From Spirosoma telluris (GTDB lineage: Bacteria; Bacteroidota; Bacteroidia; Cytophagales; Spirosomataceae), in the NCBI GenBank assembly GCA_003259005.1, contig QLII01000004.1, positions 1 to 64,000 of the forward strand: 64,000 nucleotides of DNA, written 5' to 3'. A program made the translations under genes and the position numbers. The notes under the pieces are model-generated. The model did not search any database. It worked only from the letters and a program-made list of their open reading frames with translations, and had not been told where the DNA came from. Positions 56,842-64,000 of this stretch are shown piece after piece. How positions within the stretch are numbered: the stretch's first letter is position 1; every line of letters starts with the position of its first letter.

Positions 56842-59157
56842 ATTTGTCTAACTCCTTATCAGAAGCTTTAGGTACTTCTACTCTTAAACAGGTATTATAC
56901 CCGAGTTTTGGCGAAACAACCTCTATTTTACCGCGATAGCTTATCACGATATCTTTCACTATTTTCAATCCCAATCCAGTTCCTGTAATTTCATTACTAG
57001 AATTTATATCATCCAGAATGCCTGGCGAAGTCGTGGTGAAAAACTCTTCAAAAATACTTTCTTCGTTTTCTTCAGGGATTCCATCTCCAGTATCTGAAAA
57101 TTCAAGATACACATTACTACCAGAAAAACCACACTCAATACGAATTTCTCCTTGCTTTTTAGTTCGTTTGATGGCTTTCTTTGAATTTGTATAAAAATTA
57201 AACAGAATAGAAGACCACTCCGATGGATGCATAGGAAGTGTAAACAAGTAAACGGCAGTTCTTTGGGTTTTTGAAAATTTATGCCACTTTTTTGAGCGTC
57301 ATTAACAATTGAATCCCAAAATCGTTCAACTGTATTTTGTAGCTCAATTGGGGCAAGATTTCTAACAACATTTTGAGATACAACACCGTCAAAATAGGAT
57401 GTGTAAGTCTGAAAGGTAGTTACATTTTTATCTAATATCAGTAACCTTTCTAATGAAACGTGATCTGCCTGCAATTTTTCCAATAGAAATTTAATATCGG
57501 ATTCCATATTATAGATGTAATCTCTAACTTCATGTATGAACTGGCCGATTGTAAGTCCAACACTACTCAAAACGCGAAGCATAGACCGTTCCTTTATATA
57601 TGCCTTTTGTTCTTCCTTTTGAAGAATGGCTACTTTTTCAATTTCTTGTTTTAACTTTTTAAGCCTACTTTTACGTTTTTTTTTAATTTCTATATTTCCT
57701 TCTTCTTCTTCTAATTCTTTATCTAATGCTTCAATAGTATGAGCAATATTTTTAATACTAATTTCTATCTTTTCATAAAGTTTACCTTCCTTACGCTGCC
57801 CTGATGCTATTTTTACATTGCGAGCCTCAGCCGTACGAATAACCCCCGTGAGAAGAGTTCGATAGACAAAGTTTTGAAGTTGCACGAATGCCTCATTGTC
57901 CATTAATCCCTCTCTGCTCGATGTCTCATTAAACATCTTGTTCTTGTCAGTTAATTCGACAAAACCAAAAAAATTTGTATTTCCGTGGACTGGTAATATA
58001 GATCGCCTTCTAATAGAAGCATCTAGTTTTAACCAGTCATTACCTGTTTCACCGTACGGTAATACTCTGAATCCATTTCTATATAATCTTATACCTCCTT
58101 GTTTACGCGAGAGGTTCTTTATTGAAGATTCTTGCATTTTAGGAATTAGATCAGCGTTATAGACATAATAATATGCGCGAAAACGAACATGTCTTAGTAA
58201 GCTGAATGGGCGAGCATTATCTTCTGGATCACTACCAATTTGTCCAATTTCGTCAATACCTAGTTTTTTGCTTGTTATAGTGTAAACACCAATTCCCGAA
58301 TCATCAATCCAGCCTTCAATTATTGTGAGAGCATGATCGTAAACCATACTCGCTTCGTCCGCAATAACTATTCTTCGAGCGTCTTCGACTTTTATAAAAG
58401 AAGTCTTAAATCCGGGGTCTGTAAGCGTTACGTTATTTTCTACAACTTCTTTGCTCTCTTTTGATAGGGGAAACGGTTGTATAATAGCCGTTACATAGCG
58501 ATAAATTCGTTTAATTGATGCCTGCGACCAGCGATCCCTTAGCTTTTCAATAGTTAGAATAGTCCCTTCCTTTTGATTTTTTTTAATAGTTTCTATCCTA
58601 TTTCCTATTACGGCAAGGTCTAAATCGCCTTTATATTGATCCCATTCAATCGTAAGGCGCAAAGCATTTGATGATGAAAGTGTCTGTGTAACAATTGTAA
58701 GTCTTTCTCCTAAGCGTTGAACAGCAAATCTTCCAATACCTTTTTGTCCTGATCGATTCCGCTGATATCGTTCTGACAATGGATTATGGAGCTTTTCTGT
58801 TGAGGAAATTCTCATAAACCCATTTATTAATTGATCTCTAGTCATTCCTAGGCCATCATCAATAACAGTCAGCGTGCCACCAATTGCATCAGAATCCTCA
58901 AATGTTAATGTTACTTTTTTAGCATCTGCATCATAAGAATTCTTTACTAATTCAGAAACTGCTGTTTCCTGCCTTGCAACTAATTCTGTACCAAGTCTAT
59001 CAACTACCCCAGCATCAACACTAAAACGGATATTGTCTGAATCATACCGAGAGAGCATCATTGAGAGCTGTAGAATCCTACTATAGTTGTTAGCATCTTC
59101 ATTAAGGATTTGAGCTAACTCCTTTCTAATGGTTTCTTCATTTATATCTTGCTCCAT
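56831..59157 (-). CDS. Double-GHKL sensor: MORC/Hsp90-like ATPase plus histidine kinase (one frameshift)
   Basis: About 775 residues. The N-terminal GHKL ATPase is of the Hsp90/MORC type: N-box VSELVKNSYDADAKKVTLTF, VIDDGLGMTRDQLINGFMRI, and GQKGIGRFAVQRLG. A middle S5-like region carries GGIRLYRNGFRVLPYGETGN. Then a long coiled coil (about 475-540), a kinase H-box-like IGQFIHEVRDYIYNMESDI, and a second GHKL domain with NFYTNSKKAIKRTKKQGEIR, FSDTGDGIPEEN and GTGLGLKIVKDI. One missing T near 57248 breaks the frame. Two GHKL modules in one chain match the prokaryotic MORC-related ATPases linked to restriction-modification. Soluble; likely senses DNA or phage-derived structures. Confidence 0.8.
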
Positions 59158-59189
59158 TTGTTTTCAATGCGTGATGGCTTGAAATCAGG

Positions 59190-59594
59190 CTATAAGTAGT
59201 TGCAGGCCTTGATCCTGATATAGGGGAAATTCCCATCATGACTAATCATTATTAGTTTTTCCGTTATCGCTTGGCAGATCAGTATATGGTCAAATGGATC
59301 ATTATGGATTGGCGCTAATTTTTCCAGCATTTGAATGTGCTTCACGCTGGAGGCAAGTAGCTTAACGCCTAAGGTTTCGCGAAGGACTGTAGCAATTTCA
59401 GTTATGGTAATGCCTTGTAGTAATCTGAAATCTGGCTTATTCAGCTTTGCTTTAATTACGATTTCACGTAAGCTTTCGTGACTTACGTAAAACTCGTTGG
59501 ACTGATCAAACAATACAGTTTTGATAGAAGACTTTAATAGAGGATCTTGGATGAGGTACCAGATAAGAACGTGCGTATCAAGTAGGTACCTCAT
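59190..59594 (-). CDS. PIN-domain toxin, VapC type
   Basis: A 134-residue PIN-domain ribonuclease toxin. First Asp in MRYLLDTHVLIWYLI (Asp6), Glu in SHESLREIVIKAKL, and the distal Asp residues in PIHNDPFDHILICQA and ISHDGNFPYI, as expected for the four-acid metal site of VapC-like proteins. The start codon overlaps the antitoxin stop (TAATG), typical of type II modules. It lies 32 bases upstream of the sensor ATPase gene on the same strand, so it may share transcription with it. Confidence 0.85.
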   Translation of the reverse strand: MRYLLDTHVLIWYLIQDPLLKSSIKTVLFDQSNEFYVSHESLREIVIKAKLNKPDFRLLQGITITEIATVLRETLGVKLLASSVKHIQMLEKLAPIHNDPFDHILICQAITEKLIMISHDGNFPYIRIKACNYL

Positions 59595-59755
59595 TATTTA
59601 ACGGTTCGGCGAAGATCGGCACTCCAGGATGATGGCTTGCTAATGATTTTATCTTTAAAAATGCCAAAACCTACCTCCAAATTCGATTTAGGCTCTTGAG
59701 CTTCCTTGCTGGTTACCTTCGACTGCACTGGATTAGATTTGGTTACATGTGCCAT
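59594..59755 (-). CDS. Small antitoxin partner of the PIN toxin
   Basis: A 53-residue protein read MAHVTKSNPVQSKVTSKEAQ, then KSNLEVGFGIFKDKIISKPS and WSADLRRTVK. The last codon region overlaps the toxin ATG (TAATG). Short length, position and the C-terminal K-D-K-I-x-S-K-P-S-S-W pattern suggest the toxin-binding tail of a VapB-like antitoxin without its own AbrB domain visible. Confidence 0.7.
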   Translation of the reverse strand: MAHVTKSNPVQSKVTSKEAQEPKSNLEVGFGIFKDKIISKPSSWSADLRRTVK

Positions 59756-59795
59756 ACTGATTACTAGCTAATTTCTGTAAAAGTAACGAATTAAC

Positions 59796-59842
59796 CCATT
59801 TTTAAGTTTAGGATGATTATTTCATCCTAAACTTAAAAATGG
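59796..59842. terminator. Perfect 21-bp inverted repeat
   Basis: Arms of 21 bases (59796-59816 and 59822-59842, starting CCATTTTTAAGTTTAGGATG) are exact complements with a five-base loop. It sits between the toxin-antitoxin pair and the disrupted 60015 gene. It probably terminates that gene, or acts as an autoregulatory operator. Confidence 0.55.
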
Positions 59843-60014
59843 CTATCGCCTGCCTGCTGATAACCAGGCGAAGGTTAAACTCAAATATAGTGTTTCTATC
59901 AATATGGAGTCCGCGGTCAGGGTCGCGACCGCTGACCGGTTTGCGTACTTTAGAAAATAGAGTAGCTCATGACCATAGGAATAGGACAGAAGTTTTATAA
60001 GTTGAAGGCGACCT

Positions 60015-60683
60015 TTAGCCTTGCTCATAAGAGAACACCAAATCTTGAATAGGCACGTTGACTTTATTACATTCATCAATTGCTTCTTTCTCAAAGAAAT
60101 GAATGGCCAGCTGAGCTTTAGGGTCATCTGGTTTATAAAACATTACCTGACGGTAATAGACTAAGTTGTAAATTAGATTAGAGCAGAAAAGTGTCATCCT
60201 GTAATCCCTTTCAGAATCAAAAAGTTTTGTTTCGATCCTTATATCACCAGGTTTCTTAGTTTTCACATAGTACGACATGGATTGACTGATATCCCATTCA
60301 AGCTGGATTTTCATTGTGTCAGGATCAGCGAATTGCAGTTTCGATGAGGCTGGAATCAAGCGCAGACCATGTTTATAAGCATTATATTCCTCTCTATCTA
60401 TGAAGTCGGTTGCAATCCTTCGAATACCATATGCTGCTGCATCTATGCTTTCCTTTACGTGCTCAAAAACCTCATCTGGGAACTTCCCCGTTGGAAGAAG
60501 ACAAGGATAAAATAGATAATGAGCTATACTTATCTGATAGCCCATAAAGGTTACCGTTTCATTCAGAAAATCTAAAGCAGTCTCATTCTCAGCTATTTCC
60601 CGAATCATTTTGTAGTTATCCTGCCACTTAGCATTAGTGAGCCTAACCATGACAGATCTATCGTCCTGAAGTTTTCCGTCTTT
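60015..60683 (-). CDS. Unknown protein, C-terminal part of an IS3-split gene
   Basis: The frame is open from the IS3 junction: KDGKLQDDRSVMVRLTNAKW and on to QDLVFSYEQG. An ATG at 60650 exists but the frame continues unbroken to the IS, and joining it to the part at 61945-62184 restores FAFKPKDGKLQDDRS. The protein is about 290 residues, helical, with IREIAENETALDFLNETVTF and YGIRRIATDFIDREEYNAYK. The H-G-L-R and E-Y-N-A-Y-K-H motif resembles HEPN-like or phage-response proteins only vaguely. Function unknown. Confidence 0.6.
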   Translation of the reverse strand, partial: KDGKLQDDRSVMVRLTNAKWQDNYKMIREIAENETALDFLNETVTFMGYQISIAHYLFYPCLLPTGKFPDEVFEHVKESIDAAAYGIRRIATDFIDREEYNAYKHGLRLIPASSKLQFADPDTMKIQLEWDISQSMSYYVKTKKPGDIRIETKLFDSERDYRMTLFCSNLIYNLVYYRQVMFYKPDDPKAQLAIHFFEKEAIDECNKVNVPIQDLVFSYEQG

Positions 60684-60734
60684 TGAGGTGGTCCTATAAA
60701 TCCGGACACGAAACTTATTTTAACTTCGTGTCAA

Positions 60735-61022
60735 ATGGCCAAAAAATCAATTCCAAACCGAAAGTACACTCCCGAATTCAAAGCTGACGTGCTACGCCTA
60801 GTTGCCAACGGGGAGTCCATTCTCGCTGTAGCCAAAAAAATGGGGATTAGTGATAGCATCATCCATGCCTGGCGGGCGGCCGAAAAAAAGAACAAAGGGG
60901 GAGAAAAATCAACATCTACTTTGGAAGAAGAGGTTGAATCGCTCCGTCGGCAACTCCGCCAAACGGAGCTAGAACGCGATATTTTAAAAAAAGCTGTCGC
61001 CATTTTCAGCCGCATGACCTGA
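60735..61022 (+). CDS. IS3-family transposase OrfA (copy 2)
   Basis: Identical in sequence to copy 1 OrfA: HTH region ILAVAKKMGISDSIIHAWRA and zipper LEEEVESLRRQLRQTELERD. The programmed-shift candidate is the A7 run at 60986-60992. Confidence 0.9.
   Translation: MAKKSIPNRKYTPEFKADVLRLVANGESILAVAKKMGISDSIIHAWRAAEKKNKGGEKSTSTLEEEVESLRRQLRQTELERDILKKAVAIFSRMT
60986..60992 (+). promoter_or_regulatory. A7 slippery site for OrfA-OrfB -1 frameshifting
   Basis: Seven A in the register A-AAA-AAA near the end of orfA. Shifting -1 here opens a frame that runs without a stop into orfB (through HDLRLIYQFIKQEE), the classical IS3 arrangement. Confidence 0.6.
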
Positions 61023-61162
61023 GATTAATTTACCAGTTTATCAAACAGGAAGAGCCCCACTTTGCAGTCAGGTTACTTTGTAATACACTGGAAGTCAGCA
61101 AGAGTAGCTACTACCAGTATCGAGCAGGCATAACCTTTCAACCATCTATAGCCCAACAGCAA

Positions 61163-61930
61163 ATGTCGAGTAATGTCCAAGAAGTCTTCTGGGAAAACCG
61201 CCGACGCTATGGTAGTCGACGAGTTCAGAAGGCGCTCCAAGAGCAAGGTATTGAAGTGGGTCGACACCAAGTTAGACGACTCATGCAGATGCAAAACTGG
61301 CGGGCTATTCAGCCCCGCAGTTTTGTGCCGCGTACCACCGACTCAAGCCACGGACTACGGGCTTGTCCTAATCTATTGCTCGAAATGGGCCAACCAGTCC
61401 GGCCCGATCAGGCTTGGGTAAGCGACATCACCTACTTGCCATTAGTAGGAGGTAGTTGGGCTTACTTAGCCAGTTGGCTAGACTTGTTCTCGCGCCGGAT
61501 CGTCGGCTGGTGTGTCGACTTAAACATGGAAGAGAGTCTGATTATCAGAGCTTTTGATCAGGCAATAATGTTGCGCCGACCGCAGCCAGGTTTGATTGCT
61601 CATTCAGATCAAGGCGGTCAGTATTTTGGTAAAACGTTTCGGGCACGACTTGATAAATGGAAGTGTCGGCAAAGTATGGCCGAGAAAGAAAACCCGTACC
61701 AAAACGCTCACGCTGAGTCTTTATGGAGCCGATTAAAGGTAGAACTTCTGGAAGAAGGGTGCTTTGAAAACCTACAAGATGCTCACGATGAGCTATTTAA
61801 TTACATCGAAGGCTACTACAACATTCGGCGCATACACTCCTCTTTAGGGTACCTATCACCGATCAACTTTGAAAAACAGTATTACCGAGCTAATTTCACT
61901 CATAACTCTCAATCACAAGTGTCCGGCTAA
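61163..61930 (+). CDS. IS3-family transposase OrfB (copy 2)
   Basis: DDE integrase core: WVSDITYLPL, AHSDQGGQY and NAHAESLWSRLKVELL. The frame is open upstream of this ATG to the slippery run, so it is probably translated as part of an OrfAB fusion of roughly 400 residues. Same protein as copy 1. Confidence 0.9.
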   Translation: MSSNVQEVFWENRRRYGSRRVQKALQEQGIEVGRHQVRRLMQMQNWRAIQPRSFVPRTTDSSHGLRACPNLLLEMGQPVRPDQAWVSDITYLPLVGGSWAYLASWLDLFSRRIVGWCVDLNMEESLIIRAFDQAIMLRRPQPGLIAHSDQGGQYFGKTFRARLDKWKCRQSMAEKENPYQNAHAESLWSRLKVELLEEGCFENLQDAHDELFNYIEGYYNIRRIHSSLGYLSPINFEKQYYRANFTHNSQSQVSG

Positions 61931-61944
61931 ACCGACCCACCTCA

Positions 61945-62184
61945 TTTAGGTTTAAAGGCAAAAAATAACTCGAAAAAAGTTTCAATAGCATGAAAATAGG
62001 TTTGGCGTAAATCGCTTTTTAAGGTAAGCTGCAGTTCATTCGAATCTTCATGTAATGGCTTATTAGTTAGGAACTTATCCTCGTACTTGCTTAAGTTGTC
62101 AAGCAGTTCTTTCAAATAGATCACCTTGTGCCTATGGAAATTTTTCAGGAATGATTTGTAGAAAATTTGTGGGTCGAAAATCAT
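61945..62184 (-). CDS. Unknown protein, N-terminal part of an IS3-split gene
   Basis: Begins MIFDPQIFYKSFLKNFHRHK and runs YLKELLDNLSKYEDKFLTNK to FELFFAFKPK, ending at the IS, where TGA comes from the IS end. It continues across the IS into the 60015-60683 part in frame. Helical and charged. Family unknown. Confidence 0.6.
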
Positions 62185-62527
62185 ATCGCATTGTTGCTTA
62201 GGATTAATATTTGTTCTTACACTGATGAGTCCTATCTGCTTGATTTTAAGATAGTTTAAAAGTCGAAAAATGCTGAATTTTAAGAGGTCTCTGTAAATAA
62301 CAGCACAAAGATTATACGGTCCTACGCAATCTATCTGCGCAGTTTAAAACTTTATTCAAGTTTTCATAAAAAGTTATAAGATTATTATCAACTCGAAATA
62401 ACTCGGTTGCTAAAGCGGTTAAAAACAAATCACTATCTTGAACGCTGTTAAGAATAAATTAAAAGGCATAATGCAAAGCCACTAGAAATATGTCAAACTA
62501 ATCCTGCTTACTTTAACTATAGAAGCA
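62185..62527. other. Gene-free stretch
   Basis: About 340 AT-rich bases between the split gene and the DUF6615-like gene. No gene, hairpin or repeat recognised; probably holds the promoter of the minus-strand split gene. Confidence 0.4.
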
Positions 62528-63480
62528 CTATAGTATCATGAGAAATTGGCTAGGGAAATCTTGAATGCCTTCATCTGTAAAGACAATTCTGAAACTTGGA
62601 TTGAATTCCTCAGCATTGTCTTGATCTTTAAGTAACTGATCTTTCGATGGAAGAATATTAGTATCTGCTGTGGTTGATGTTTTTATCCAAGTATCATCCG
62701 CTACTAATTCGTCGAGGCTATACTCTTTTAATCGCCTAGGTACCTCGTCTGCACCTGCCTTATTTATTGTAGAATTTCTTAGGCTAGGATCTACAATCCT
62801 GCTTCCTCCTATTAGTTCAAACAGCCGGAAGAATGGTAAGGCCATGGCTGGATGAATGAGGGTGAAATTTGGTATAGGCTTCCATTTCATACCTTTCAAG
62901 TAAGCGTTGCTCAGTTGATTCGCATTTACATAAGAGCATCCATAAAGCTCAACATCTACTCCCGTGAATCTTCTAATAAAATCTGTAGTAGCTTTATCTG
63001 AGCAATAGTTGTAGAACAAGTAAATAGGAATGCCCCCGATCAAATCGGCATAGTTAATTAAGGTTTTTACTTGTTGTTGTTTTACACCTCTCAACCCTGC
63101 AACTTGGTGATTAATAGCAGTATATGTCTCTGGTTTGTATGGCTTGCCTCTTTTGTTCGCTTGTTTATAAGAAATTTTAGCTTGGCAAGGAAATGCTACG
63201 TAACCCGACTCATTTTTATAAAGATTTCAATATCATTCCCCCGTGCCATTTCATCTTTCGATTCGAACATCTGGACGGCTTGAGGGTACTGATCCGAAAG
63301 CAACTGAAATAAGAAAAGTAAATTCTGCGTGATGGTAGTCTCATGCATTTTTAACCTATCCTTACTACGGACAAAGCCTATTTTCTGCCAAGTAGATACA
63401 GAGAAGAATTTAATAAATGAAACAATGTCTTTTTTTACCTCGAACTCTTTATAATACTTTATAAGTGCAGCACTCATCAA
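62528..63480 (-). CDS. DUF6615-like predicted nuclease (one frameshift)
   Basis: About 317 residues. The N-terminal helical part (TWQKIGFVRSKDRLKMHETT, TQNLLFLFQLLSDQYPQAVQ) leads to KDEMARGNDIEIFIKNESG, a break at 63215 (AAA) cured by one A, then YVAFPCQAKISYKQANKRGK. The D-I-E-I ... Q-A-K spacing is that of a restriction-endonuclease-fold active site (D-x(n)-Q/E-x-K). It continues INYADLIGGIPIYLFYNYCS and DPAMALPFF-type segments like DUF6615. I consider it a candidate nuclease of a defence module. Convergent partners are absent; it lies upstream of the split 290-aa gene on the same strand. Confidence 0.65.
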
Positions 63481-63579
63481 CCTTTAAATATTCAATATGA
63501 GAGAATAAACGTCCAATAAAGCCAAAACTCACCAAAAAACGGTGAACTATTAATCTGAACGGATTTATTGAACGCAAAA

Positions 63580-63602
63580 AGGGCCGTTTTCGGCCCCTTC
63601 CC
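63580..63602. terminator. Hairpin terminator
   Basis: AAGGGCC-GTTTTC-GGCCCCTT type stem, flanked by A and T/C-rich sequence. It separates the nuclease gene and the tpx remnant. Confidence 0.5.
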
Positions 63603-63664
63603 TCTTACCCTACCACCGTCCAGAAAAACCTCCGATTCTTAACAGGACGAAACAAGTCCTGACC

Positions 63665-64000
63665 CTACTTGATGAGAGCAATTGAAGCAGCGTAATCGGA
63701 TTCTTGCCCTATTTCCGGTACCTGCTGTTAGTAGACGATTTTCCCTGCGGGATTCACTACGATAACCGCACGACTTAAGAGACCTTTCATCGGTCCGACA
63801 GCAATTTACACCCCGTAAGAATGGCCAAAATCAATTCTGAAATCGGAAAGCATCACGAAATTTTTAATGCCTTCCGCGACACAAAAAGCTTTCTGTACAA
63901 AAAGCAGCTCCTTGGAAATACCAGGCTTTCTTATAAAAATGGGCAAGTAGTTGTTCGCCCTACTTTTGTGGTTGCAATACTACAAAATCATCACATTTTT
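63665..64000 (-). pseudogene. tpx: Decayed thiol peroxidase, cut by the window edge
   Basis: The minus strand reads FCVAEGIKNFVMLSDFRIDF, GHSYGV, IAVGPMKGLLSRAVIVVNPA, GKIVY, QQVPEIGQESDYAASIALIK, the C-terminal half of the Tpx family (E. coli FCGAEG ... LSDFR ... GLLARAVVV ... VPEI). Two TAA codons interrupt it (after GHSYGV and GKIVY). They are substitutions, not homopolymer losses, so they are probably true nonsense mutations. The resolving Cys is FC in FCVAEG. The part further upstream is not clearly readable as Tpx, suggesting wider decay. Confidence 0.7.

Larger units (their letters stand above)
60684..61944 (+). mobile_element. IS3-family insertion sequence, copy 2
   Basis: Same length (1261 bp) and encoded proteins as copy 1, in opposite orientation. 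The target duplication is TTT (60681-60683 and 61945-61947), different from the AAC of copy 1, so the two copies inserted independently. It splits the 290-residue gene; removal of the IS and one TTT restores its frame. Confidence 0.9.

Noticed and set aside
59843..60127. 94-aa open frame on the minus strand
   Set aside because: Overlaps the end of the 60015 gene in another frame and the hairpin region; no protein-like motif.
49764..61944. Composite transposon formed by the two IS3 copies
   Set aside because: Each IS has its own 3-bp duplication (AAC and TTT) and splits a different gene whose halves lie on both sides, so the segment was not moved as a unit.
1..64000. CRISPR arrays, tRNA and rRNA genes
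   Set aside because: No regularly spaced direct repeats of CRISPR size and no tRNA- or rRNA-like sequence was noticed on either strand; a tRNAscan/CRISPR search was not possible here.

Overview
The window looks like a Bacteroidota chromosome or large plasmid of the Cytophagales (Spirosoma-like). The grounds are a type IX secretion C-terminal domain, DUF4369, FG-GAP/VCBS secreted proteins, TAnnTTTG-like promoters with weak Shine-Dalgarno sequences, a KWG-repeat protein and moderate GC content. This is inferred from family content; no marker gene or rRNA is present. Most of the window is accessory DNA. Reading quality matters: at least fifteen genes are broken by frameshifts, and every one I checked is repaired by adding a single base, nearly always to a short homopolymer. 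I therefore read these as base-calling contractions, not real pseudogenes, and give them as full-length CDSs spanning the fragments. Genuine disruptions (IS insertions with target duplications, 16-nt insertions, nonsense substitutions) are listed separately.

Layout. 0-7 kb: acyltransferase, a large FG-GAP secreted protein, small secreted proteins and a YdjM-type membrane hydrolase. 7.2-8.9 kb: three short cassette-like genes, each preceded by a shared 26-27 bp motif. 9.1-13.7 kb: an unusual tyrosine recombinase fused to a P-loop ATPase and membrane segments, lipoprotein cargo, and decayed copies of the recombinase tail and of its XRE neighbour. 13.7-19 kb: a plasmid- or phage-like cluster of small genes (DUF2493/SLOG, SymE-like, a paralogous 97-aa pair) with GC-rich non-coding islands. 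19.3-25.7 kb: an alpha/beta hydrolase, a cold-shock protein, a non-coding gap and a T9SS-exported SGNH esterase. 25.7-36.4 kb: a TPR sensor kinase and sigma-54 response regulator operon divergent from a cluster of alpha/beta hydrolases, an aldehyde dehydrogenase and an SDR. 36.8-44.2 kb: two serine recombinases, a KWG protein, a PhyH dioxygenase and a complete IS66-family element.

44.2-63.5 kb is a defence-type island. It carries a stand-alone SIR2-like protein and a small K+ channel. Next is a metallo-beta-lactamase gene overlapping a giant trypsin-TPR-GreA-C-like-PIN gene. After it come an N6-adenine methyltransferase, a three-gene overlapping operon (double-GHKL sensor ATPase, response regulator, unknown protein), a VapC-type toxin with its small antitoxin, an unknown 290-aa protein and a DUF6615-like nuclease candidate. 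Two near-identical IS3 copies in opposite orientation bracket about 9.7 kb of the island. Each splits a gene, and removing either IS with one copy of its 3-bp duplication restores the reading frame exactly. The window ends in a decayed thiol peroxidase.

The most interesting systems are the MBL/trypsin-TPR-GreA-C-PIN locus (possibly with the adjacent channel), the double-GHKL kinase/receiver operon, and the recombinase-ATPase fusion with its repeated integration scars.
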